From Planctomycetaceae bacterium (lineage in GTDB: Bacteria > Planctomycetota > Planctomycetia > Planctomycetales > Planctomycetaceae): a stretch of DNA of 30,538 bases. Positions 23,854 to 30,538 of the stretch are shown in pieces (the stretch's first letter is position 1; each line of letters begins with the position of its first letter). The notes beneath the pieces are model-generated. The model did no database searches, was not told where the DNA came from, and saw only the letters and a program-made list of their open reading frames with translations. The position numbers and the translations under genes are program-made. The stretch lies in the NCBI GenBank assembly GCA_041398785.1, contig JAWKUA010000041.1, forward strand, positions 1 through 30,538. The letters run 5' to 3'.

Positions 23854-25932
23854 TCAGCTTCGTCGGCGTGTCGCGTCGCTGGAAAGCGGATCCCAGATGA
23901 TTTCGCAGTCGGGCAGCGCGGCTTTAATTTGTTCGTGGCCCTGCTGGCTGAACAGTGTGTGGTAAAGGTTGAGCAGCGTCAGCTTTGAAAACTTCGACAG
24001 CAGCTCACCGCTGGAATCACCGACGTTGGCGCTGTCCAGGCTGAGCCGCTGCAGTTCGTGCAGTTCGCTGAGCGACTTCAGCCCCTCGTCGCTGACATCG
24101 GTATAGTCCAGGTTCAGGTCGACAAGGTTTCGGAACCCACCGACGATCGTCATGCTGACGTCCGTCAGCCGTGTTCGGATCAATCCCAGTTGTCGCAGTT
24201 CAGCAAGCGAAGTCAGGTGCTTCATTCCGTCGTCGGTGATTCGTGAATAACTCAGCAGCAGGTCTGTCAGTTTCGTGAGTTTTGCAACATGGACCAGACC
24301 GTCGTCGCCGATGTCAGTTCCGGCCAGGTCCAGCCGAGTCAGGTTCGGCAGCGTTGTCAGGTGCTGCAGCCCGTCGTTGGTGACATCCGTGAACGGCAGC
24401 GCCAGCGACTGCAGCGACGTCAGTTCCGCGATGTAAGCCAGGCCGTCGTCCGAGATTGGTGAACCGGACAGGTTCAGTTCAAGCGGGTGCAGTGTGTTCA
24501 GTTGCCGGAATCCGGTGCCGTCGACCAGCGTATTCGTCAGCTTCAGGCGCTGCAGTTCTTCCAGCCCGGATAGCTGCGGCAGTCCCGCGTCGGAGATCAT
24601 CGTTCCGCTCAGATCGAGTTCGGACAGGCTTTGCATTTCGGCAAGATGCCGGACTCCCAGGTCACTGATTTCCGTGAACTGAAGATCCAGCAGCCGAAGC
24701 TGAGACAGCCCGGTCAGGTTTGACAGGAGTTCGTCGGTCACGCTTGTGTTGGCCAGAGAAACCGAAGTCACATGGTCGCCGTCGAAATCGGCCGTGCCGC
24801 CGATGTCATGGACCCACTTCGCCACGGCGGATTCGTCCTGCCCGGCGATCATCCGGTCGGCACCTTCAGGAATGGAGGGCCGAACGGCCAGGTCCACAAA
24901 GACGATTTCGCAATCCGGTCGAACAGCCGCCAGGGCTTCGACGCCCCCGCGTGTCGCGCGCGTGTAGCGCAGGTCAACGGTATTCAGCCGGCTGTGACCC
25001 TTCAGTGCGTCGACACCGACGTTGCTGACTTTGGTGCCGTACAGATCCAGCTCTTCCAGATCCGCCATGCCGGCCAGGTGCTGAAGCCCCGCGTCGGTGA
25101 CCTTCGTTCCCTGCAGGCTGAGTTTTCGGAGCTTCGTCATGTGCTGAAGACGAGCCAGACCGTCATCGCCGATCTTTGTGCCGCCAAGGTCAAGGTGTTC
25201 TACGTCATGCAGACCGCTCAGCGACGACAGCCCGTCGTCGCTGATCAGCGCATCGCGAAGCAGCAGGCGTCGAAGCCTGGTAAGTCCCTGCATCTGCTGC
25301 AGCCCTTCGTCGTCGACGGGGCAGTAGACCAGATCGAGCGATTCCAGATTCGTGAAGGGAGCGAGGTGATGGCCCCGCACGTCGGTGTTTTCCAGACTCA
25401 GCAGCCGCAGATTCGGACCCAGCGGAGCGATGGCTTCAAGTCCCTCGTCACCGAACTTGATGCCAACCAGATAGGTGTAACTGAACGTGAGTTCTTCCAG
25501 TGTCTGCAGTTGGGCGAGGTGTCCCAGATCCCTGCTGTAGTTAATGTCCGCGCCGGAACTGGGATTCCACATCGGGCCCGGCAGATTCACAGTCCGCAGA
25601 CGCGGCAGACCTTCCAGCCACTTTAGATCGGGAGGCAGAATGTTGGCCCCGACCAGATCGACAAGTTCCAGCCGGAAATCGGCAGCGGGCAATGCATTGA
25701 TTTCCTGAATGCGGTTCGGCTGCCCTTCCAGCCTCACGCTGCCGCCCATCAGAATCACCCATTCAGCAACCTGACGATCGCGGTCGTCGGCGTGCACGGG
25801 CGAACCGACGCCGAATGCAAGGATCACGCAGCAGAGGAATGCACGAATTGTCGGCTCTCGTTTCGTGGCAGTTGACAAGGCAGTTCTCCGGACAAAGCCT
25901 GGTTCCAAAATGTCGGTTTCAGACCCGAACAT
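23854..25932 (-). CDS. Secreted leucine-rich-repeat protein with two blocks, 692 residues
   Basis: A large secreted solenoid. A signal peptide lies around residues 30-49 (IRAFLCCVILAFGVGSPVHAD). Two homologous blocks follow. Each begins with a cap containing W and GG (AEWVILMGGSVRLEG, W58; AKWVHDIGGTADFDGDHVTSVSL, about 370), continues with repeats of 24 residues such as LEELDLYGTKVSNVGVDALKG, and ends with VRPDCEIVFVDLA (about 345) or ALPDCEIIWDPL (about 682). The protein therefore looks like an internal duplication. The start is uncertain: ATG 25932 leaves about 29 residues before the signal, while TTG at 25876-25878 is preceded by GGAGAA at 5-6 bases and gives a normal signal peptide; I consider it likely. 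It lies 150 bases after the M56-WD40 gene on the same strand and may share its regulation. Confidence 0.87.
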   Translation of the reverse strand: MFGSETDILEPGFVRRTALSTATKREPTIRAFLCCVILAFGVGSPVHADDRDRQVAEWVILMGGSVRLEGQPNRIQEINALPAADFRLELVDLVGANILPPDLKWLEGLPRLRTVNLPGPMWNPSSGADINYSRDLGHLAQLQTLEELTFSYTYLVGIKFGDEGLEAIAPLGPNLRLLSLENTDVRGHHLAPFTNLESLDLVYCPVDDEGLQQMQGLTRLRRLLLRDALISDDGLSSLSGLHDVEHLDLGGTKIGDDGLARLQHMTKLRKLSLQGTKVTDAGLQHLAGMADLEELDLYGTKVSNVGVDALKGHSRLNTVDLRYTRATRGGVEALAAVRPDCEIVFVDLAVRPSIPEGADRMIAGQDESAVAKWVHDIGGTADFDGDHVTSVSLANTSVTDELLSNLTGLSQLRLLDLQFTEISDLGVRHLAEMQSLSELDLSGTMISDAGLPQLSGLEELQRLKLTNTLVDGTGFRQLNTLHPLELNLSGSPISDDGLAYIAELTSLQSLALPFTDVTNDGLQHLTTLPNLTRLDLAGTDIGDDGLVHVAKLTKLTDLLLSYSRITDDGMKHLTSLAELRQLGLIRTRLTDVSMTIVGGFRNLVDLNLDYTDVSDEGLKSLSELHELQRLSLDSANVGDSSGELLSKFSKLTLLNLYHTLFSQQGHEQIKAALPDCEIIWDPLSSDATRRRS

Positions 25933-26082
25933 TCTAACAAAGGCTGTACCCGTGAGACTATTCCACGGCCGGGTTGCTCAGAGTCTGCACAAGCTTCCAT
26001 TGCGGTGAGGCGAAGGCGGCGGCTCGTCGTGGATTTCCGAAGATGACCTGGAGAAATGGCCGCAGCGACTCTTCGTTGTTGC

Positions 26083-29000
26083 TCACCGGACGGGCGGCGC
26101 TGCATCCGGATCCACACGAAACTGATTCAGATCCCACACCAGCAGAGTCGAATCCGCCAGCGCCGTCACGAGCCGCTGACCGTCCGGCGAAAATGCGATC
26201 TTACGAACCAGTAGCGGAATTTCCGGCAGGTGATACAGCAGGTCGCCCGTCGCTGCGTCGAAGATGTGAACTTCAAAACCTGTCGCATCATCGCCCCGCC
26301 TGTATCCACTGACGGCCACCATTCTGTCATCGCCGGAAAATTTGAGGTCGCGCACGGATAGGGGAACCAGCTGCCGCTCCCAGATGGGTTCGTCCGATGC
26401 CGGTGCCAGCATCTTTAGAACGTCGTTATTCTCGCGAGGTGCCTGCCGATACAGGGAATCGTTGAACAGAACCTGCCGTGGTTCTTCAGGCAGTGCCGCG
26501 ACAGCAGCGATCCGTTGAGCGTTCTGATTCACCGCAGCCGTAGCGAGGTTTGGCACGGCGATGCGCTTGAGTTCAGCACCCGTGGAAACGGAAAACAGGC
26601 AAAGTCCGTCATGCAGTCCAAGGACGAAGTACCGGCCATCGCGCGAAAACTGTCCGCCTTTGAGGTGCATTCTACTCATCATCATCGCCATCATACCGCC
26701 CGCACCGTTATTCGCCGGAGGAACTCCTTCCGGTTTCAGCGTGTGTTCATGTACGGCTCGGCCGTCGCGCACGTCCGAGACCCGCAGGAACATGTCGTCG
26801 CCCCATGTCAGCAGTTGGCTGCCATCAGGTGTGAACATCGCCGCTCTGTTGCCGCCGTACCTGGTGTGGCCAGGCAGTGACACGAGTTGTTGTCCCGTTT
26901 CGGCGTTCCACAGCCTGATTGTGTCATCTGTACTGTTCGAGCAGATCAGGCGACCGTCAGTCGATGCGGCGATTGCCCGCACGCTGTCATTATGACGCAG
27001 CATCGTTCTGACCTGTCCGGAGCGGGCATGCCAGATTCGCACGATCCCATCGCCATCCGCCGTCAGAATCTCTGTCCCGTCAGGGGAAAACTGCACGTCA
27101 TGAGTCCATCCGGAACTCTCCGTGTCGCTGTTGATCCGCCGACTTGTTTCCAGATCAAAGACCGTGAAGATCGCTCCATAGTCGCCGACCACAAGCCATC
27201 GGCTGTCCGGACTGATATCCACGAACTGCAACTTCATTCGGGCGCAATCCAGTGTTTGAATCCGCTTACCCGATTGAACGTCCCACAATGTGACGGCCTG
27301 ACTACCGAAGGAAAAAGTCGCGATCGATCGCCCGTCCGGGGCAAACTTGAGATTGGCAGCGTGGAGTAACTCTGATCCGGCCTCACTGAGTGTCCGTTCG
27401 ACGGTACGAGTCTTCAGGTTCCAGATCTGTGTCGGCGTTTCCCGTTCGCCCGTTGTGGCAAACAGGTCACTCGTCGGAGAAAACTGCAGAAACTCGATAC
27501 GTTCCTCGGAAGGCAGTACCGTTGGCACCTGTTGTGTCTGCCAGTCCCACAGGTGAACCGTCCTGTTCTGAGCCACCCAGCCGACCGTGCGACCGTCTGC
27601 TGAGACGCCAACGGAAGATGTCTCGTTGTGGCCCTCTTCGTGTACCAGAACTTCGCTCCCCGAGTCCACGTCCCAGATGCGTAGTGTTCCGGTGGAAGTG
27701 GCTGTGATGAGGTTTCGATCGTCCGGCATCCAGACAATTTCCGTCGGCGCGCCGAAAGTTTCCTTCCAGCGGAACGAAGACTTCAGTCCTCCTTCGACGC
27801 CGAACACATTGACGACGTTCACTCGAGTCGCAGTGTCAAAGTCTTCTTCAACGCTGTGTGCTGCAATCTGTGTCCTGCTGGGCGACAACCGGAAGAAGGC
27901 AATTTCCTGGTCGCCGAACTCCGGTTCTTGTGTTGCTTCGCCGGTACTGACATCCCAGTACAGCAAATGCCCTGGCCTGGAGTGTCCGATGACCGTCTTG
28001 TTGTCAGCAAGAAACAGCCGGCCAACGTCTCTCGAAATTGTATCTGCGTTGTGTCGGAAGAGATCCGAACCAAGTTGCAGAATTGCGCCCCGCGGCAGGG
28101 ATGACGGTCCACTGAAGGCTGGTTCAGGTTGGTCGATCGTTGCCTGGTCCGTCGACTTGCGTTCCTGACCCTGTCCCGTCTGAACCGACAGCGAGGCGCT
28201 GAAGCCTGGCAGCAGGATCACCGCGGCGGCAGTCAGTACCAGGAGTGATCGCCACGATAACGCCGCCGAGCGGCGGGTATTTCCATCCACGATGTGCTGC
28301 ATTCGAGACACCAGCGAATACAGATGTCCGGCGCCCGAAAGGAGCGGCTGCCGGTACGTTTTATCTGACAGGTGACCCACCATTCGGAACAGCAGCCCGG
28401 AATACTCCCGCACCGTTGTCACGCCGCGCTGCAGGATGACGTCGTCGCAGCACTGTTCGCGAATTCGCCGCGACACGACATGCAGCGCCCACGCCAGCGG
28501 ATGAAACCACCACACGCACAGGACGCCTGCCTGAAACAGATTGACCCACGGATCGAACCGTCGGTGATGGGCCAGTTCGTGGGCAAACAGCGCGCGAAGT
28601 TCACCGGCCGGGAGTTCATTGAGCAACTGTCGCGGAATCAGAACCATCGGTCGCAGCAATCCCGCCGCCAGCGGCGATGCGACGTCCGCCGACACACGCA
28701 GCGCAATGTCGCGCCGAATGCCAAGTTCCCGCCGAACAGCTACGAACAGTCGGAACGCCTCTCCGGTTTCAACCGGAGCCGCCTCGGCGATCCTGTGTCT
28801 CAGCGAGAACGCAACCCGCACGATCAGCGACAGCAGAATAAATGATCCCGTCGCGTGCAGCAGCAGCCAGGTCACCGGCGACGGCGCGGTTGCGGCGTCC
28901 TGCAAACCTGCGCGATCGGTCGCGTACATTGCGCGCAAGTCAGGCGCTGCGACGTCCCGCCCCTCGAAGTATGCAAGTCGTGTCGATGCCGCGGGTGAAT

Positions 29001-29367
29001 TCTGATCGGACTGACGAAACGGATCCGGCGGTTCTGCCGCGCTGAAACCGATCGCCTGCGAATTGCCCGACGCGTCGTGCAGAGCCGCCACTGCTGCGGG
29101 GCCGGTCGCCGCATCCTGTGGCGCCGATGCGTCGGCGGACATCAGTCCAAACATTCCGGCTGTTACCGGCCAAACGGTCGGCAGCAGAAACTTCACGAAC
29201 GCCAGCGTCACAAGCGCTGCCTGCAATACAGCCGACATGTGGCGTCGCCCTGCGGTCACGACCAGCAGCACTATTGCAGCAACGACGGCTGACTGCAGAG
29301 CGGCGGTCGTCACCCAGTTCCACCAGTGCGGACTGAATCGATCGGCCATTTCGATGAATGTCGCCAT
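26083..29367 (-). CDS. M56 (BlaR1-type) membrane metallopeptidase fused to WD40 repeats
   Basis: A 1094-residue fusion. N-terminal transmembrane helices at about 19-40, 47-75 and 166-189, then the zinc peptidase: ASPLAAGLLRPMVLIP (230-245), HELAHHRRFDPWVN with HExxH at 263-267, WWFHPLAWALHVVSRRIREQCCDD (286-309) containing the probable third zinc ligand E304. A last helix at about 372-394 precedes the large domain. Residues about 425-1094 hold 12 or so WD40-like units: LLYWDVSTGEA, LRIWDVDSGSEV, VHLWDWQTQQV, QIWNLKTRTV, VTLWDVQSGKRI, TVFDLETSRRI, VRIWHARSGQV, IRLWNAETGQQL, LCLFSVSTGAE, EVHIFDAATGDL and LLVWDLNQFRV, enough for two seven-bladed propellers. In BlaR1 this position carries the penicillin-sensing domain outside the membrane. 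BlaI lies 75 bases upstream. GGGAG precedes the start. Confidence 0.92.
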   Translation of the reverse strand: MATFIEMADRFSPHWWNWVTTAALQSAVVAAIVLLVVTAGRRHMSAVLQAALVTLAFVKFLLPTVWPVTAGMFGLMSADASAPQDAATGPAAVAALHDASGNSQAIGFSAAEPPDPFRQSDQNSPAASTRLAYFEGRDVAAPDLRAMYATDRAGLQDAATAPSPVTWLLLHATGSFILLSLIVRVAFSLRHRIAEAAPVETGEAFRLFVAVRRELGIRRDIALRVSADVASPLAAGLLRPMVLIPRQLLNELPAGELRALFAHELAHHRRFDPWVNLFQAGVLCVWWFHPLAWALHVVSRRIREQCCDDVILQRGVTTVREYSGLLFRMVGHLSDKTYRQPLLSGAGHLYSLVSRMQHIVDGNTRRSAALSWRSLLVLTAAAVILLPGFSASLSVQTGQGQERKSTDQATIDQPEPAFSGPSSLPRGAILQLGSDLFRHNADTISRDVGRLFLADNKTVIGHSRPGHLLYWDVSTGEATQEPEFGDQEIAFFRLSPSRTQIAAHSVEEDFDTATRVNVVNVFGVEGGLKSSFRWKETFGAPTEIVWMPDDRNLITATSTGTLRIWDVDSGSEVLVHEEGHNETSSVGVSADGRTVGWVAQNRTVHLWDWQTQQVPTVLPSEERIEFLQFSPTSDLFATTGERETPTQIWNLKTRTVERTLSEAGSELLHAANLKFAPDGRSIATFSFGSQAVTLWDVQSGKRIQTLDCARMKLQFVDISPDSRWLVVGDYGAIFTVFDLETSRRINSDTESSGWTHDVQFSPDGTEILTADGDGIVRIWHARSGQVRTMLRHNDSVRAIAASTDGRLICSNSTDDTIRLWNAETGQQLVSLPGHTRYGGNRAAMFTPDGSQLLTWGDDMFLRVSDVRDGRAVHEHTLKPEGVPPANNGAGGMMAMMMSRMHLKGGQFSRDGRYFVLGLHDGLCLFSVSTGAELKRIAVPNLATAAVNQNAQRIAAVAALPEEPRQVLFNDSLYRQAPRENNDVLKMLAPASDEPIWERQLVPLSVRDLKFSGDDRMVAVSGYRRGDDATGFEVHIFDAATGDLLYHLPEIPLLVRKIAFSPDGQRLVTALADSTLLVWDLNQFRVDPDAAPPVR

Positions 29368-29442
29368 TTGCGTGACTCCCGATGGATGTGAGATATTGTC
29401 TGAAACCGCTGGCGACCGCGACCCGTGGCAGTCGACGAGCCG

Positions 29443-29853
29443 CTACTCACCCTTTGCATCATGTTGTTCCAGCAGGCGGCGCATTTCGGCCAGTTCTTCC
29501 GCCGATGGCGGGCGAACATCCAGCAGAGATGCCAGCATGGCGACTCCGCTGCCGCCAAACACACGATCCGCCATCCGTGCGACCAACTGCTGCAGCGACG
29601 ATTCGGCCGGCCGAGCTGCCTGATAAAGAAATGACTTGCCCTGACCGGATCTGGCCCGTTTCACAAGCTTCTTTTCCTGAAGCCGCTTCAGCAGCGTGAC
29701 CACAGAACCGTGAGCCATCGGGCGGCGCGGCTCCAGACGTTTGCGGATTTCCGCGGCCGTCAGCGGGCCTTCGCGGCACAGGCAGGCCAGGACGTCCGTT
29801 TCAGCATCCGGCAGCCGAGCGTCGCGCGATGCGTTTGACTTCTGTTTCTTCAT
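29443..29853 (-). CDS. BlaI/MecI/CopY-family transcriptional repressor
   Basis: A 136-residue repressor with a winged-helix domain: ARLPDAETDVLACLCREGPLTAAEIRKRLEPRRPMAHGSVVTLLKRLQEKKLVKRARSGQGKSFLYQAA. In the family this domain binds a dyad operator, while the C-terminal helical part (ESSLQQLVARMADRVFGGSGVAMLASLLD and SAEELAEMRRLLEQHDAKG) dimerises and is cleaved when the M56 peptidase senses its signal. GGAGAG lies 7 bases before ATG 29851-29853. Two direct copies of AGAC-N4-GTCTATTTGT lie just upstream (29881-29921). It is the first gene of a putative operon with the M56-WD40 and two leucine-rich genes. Confidence 0.92.
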   Translation of the reverse strand: MKKQKSNASRDARLPDAETDVLACLCREGPLTAAEIRKRLEPRRPMAHGSVVTLLKRLQEKKLVKRARSGQGKSFLYQAARPAESSLQQLVARMADRVFGGSGVAMLASLLDVRPPSAEELAEMRRLLEQHDAKGE

Positions 29854-29880
29854 CCGTCTTCTCTCCAGCCAGCTTCCTGT

Positions 29881-29921
29881 AGACGTCTGTCTATTTGTAT
29901 TAGAGACACTTGTCTATTTGT
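29881..29921. promoter_or_regulatory. Twin dyad operator upstream of the BlaI-type gene
   Basis: Two sites with identical halves: AGAC-GTCT-GTCTATTTGT (29881-29898) and AGAC-ACTT-GTCTATTTGT (29904-29921), centre spacing 23 bp. Each AGAC/GTCT pair is an inverted repeat. The position 28 bases upstream of the repressor start suggests they are the autoregulatory operators. Known BlaI/MecI sites are different (TACA/TGTA half-sites), so this assignment is inference from position and symmetry. Confidence 0.6.
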
Positions 29922-30020
29922 CGTCAAGCGTCCGGTTCAGAAATTCAGCAGCGACTGTTTCCGTCCGACGGGATGGGAGTTCCGGCGGACGGTATCGCGA
30001 ATGGCGGCCGGCGTGCGTCA

Positions 30021-30038
30021 TTCCCGCGCAGGCGGGAA
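30021..30038. repeat. Short palindromic repeat TTCCCGC-4-GCGGGAA
   Basis: A perfect 7-bp inverted repeat (30021-30027 and 30032-30038) with a GCAG loop, in the spacer between the ABC ATPase and the BlaI-type gene. The sequence ATTCCCGCGCAGGCGGGAA resembles a REP-like palindrome that occurs in many bacteria. Confidence 0.5.
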
Positions 30039-30114
30039 CCCGGTGAGTGCCGCAATCGGCCTCTGGTCGCGCCGTGAGGGGCGTTCCGTCGTACGGTCGC
30101 GCGGCGCGTGGCGG

Positions 30115-30538
30115 TTAGTCTTCGACTTCCATTGCGTGCAGCGACTGGAACGCCTCGTCGAAGGACGTGGTGTCGGTTTCGATGCGGCCGTCGCGCAACA
30201 CGAGGATGCGTTTGGCGTGCCGGGCGACTCCCATGTCGTGAGTCACCACGATCACCGTGATGCCGTTGTCTTCGTTCAGACGCTTGAACATCTCGATGAC
30301 TTCGCGGCTGGTTTTGGAATCCAGGTTACCGGTCGGTTCGTCACCCATCAGGATGGTCGGCGACGTGACAAGTGCGCGAGCCACGGCGACTCGCTGCTGC
30401 TGGCCTCCGGAAAGCTGAGCCGGGTGGTGACCAGTGCGATCGCCCAGACCGACCTGTTCCAGGACTTCGCGAGCCCGCTTGCGGCGTGCGCGGGCGGACA
30501 TCTTTCGTCCGTACATCAGCGGCAGTTCGACGTTTTCC
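30115..30538 (-). CDS. ABC transporter ATP-binding subunit (LolD/MacB type), N-terminus outside window
   Basis: The C-terminal 140 residues of an ABC ATPase. Seen: ENVELPLMYG before the alpha-helical part, the signature LSGGQQQRVAVARAL, Walker B ILMGDEPTGNLDSKTSREV with the catalytic glutamate in DEPTGNLD, and the switch histidine in VIVVTHDMGVARHAKRILVLRDGRI. DEPTGNLDSKTS and the THD-x-xxA pattern mark the LolD/MacB/FtsE-like group of efflux or lipoprotein-release ATPases. Its membrane subunit should lie outside the window. Walker A is not visible. The spacer downstream (29854-30114) carries the BlaI operators. Confidence 0.9.
   Translation of the reverse strand, partial: ENVELPLMYGRKMSARARRKRAREVLEQVGLGDRTGHHPAQLSGGQQQRVAVARALVTSPTILMGDEPTGNLDSKTSREVIEMFKRLNEDNGITVIVVTHDMGVARHAKRILVLRDGRIETDTTSFDEAFQSLHAMEVED

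Noticed and set aside
23176..23988. Plus-strand open frame of 270 codons opposite the leucine-rich genes
   Set aside because: It is antisense to clear repeats of the 364-residue protein and is a shadow frame of the leucine-rich periodicity.

Overview
The window looks like chromosomal DNA of a planctomycete (Planctomycetia). The reasons are the adjacent DUF1592/DUF1552 secreted pair, a formylglycine-type sulfatase, a secreted PQQ-type beta-propeller beginning with a WPRFRG-type motif, leucine-rich proteins of the VTDxGL type, a BlaI/M56 pair, and GC-rich DNA (62% in one hand-counted neighbouring line). The genus is not resolved. No rRNA, tRNA, CRISPR array, prophage or insertion sequence was seen.

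Layout. Positions 1-2567 (minus strand) hold the start of a sucrose-phosphate-synthase-like glycosyltransferase, a half-size EamA transporter and a PilT-type ATPase. Positions 2568-2914 are gene-free and hold a cluster of five back-to-back hairpins joined to one copy of a dispersed repeat. Positions 2915-14521 (minus) hold a giant AsmA-like protein, a GT39-type membrane glycosyltransferase overlapping a sulfatase, hypoxanthine phosphoribosyltransferase, a GT2 glycosyltransferase, an ATP-grasp protein and RecQ; the last two are 2 bases apart. Positions 14540-15428 (plus) hold an ArsR regulator and an SRPBCC protein with a dyad operator at the start. A convergent M91-like zinc peptidase follows at 15447-16160. 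A PQQ-propeller gene (minus) and the DUF1592-DUF1552 pair (plus) diverge from a 331-base spacer carrying another repeat copy. A secreted LolA-like protein of lower GC (21511-22710) collides tail to tail with a leucine-rich gene.

Positions 22582-29853 (minus) form the most distinctive region. In transcription order they are a BlaI-type repressor, an M56 (BlaR1-type) membrane metallopeptidase fused to about 670 residues of WD40 repeats, and two secreted leucine-rich proteins with matching caps. Two copies of AGAC-N4-GTCTATTTGT spaced 23 bp lie upstream of the repressor. This reads as a signal-transduction locus in which a WD40 propeller replaces the usual penicillin-sensing domain. The window ends inside a LolD/MacB-type ABC ATPase gene.

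The main non-coding discovery is a dispersed element found three times (2782-2870, 10901-10984, 17802-17887). Each copy has a 34-nt core matching the others at 27-29 of 34 positions without gaps, about 45 nt of less conserved sequence, and a GC-rich palindrome. Two copies sit directly upstream of start codons.
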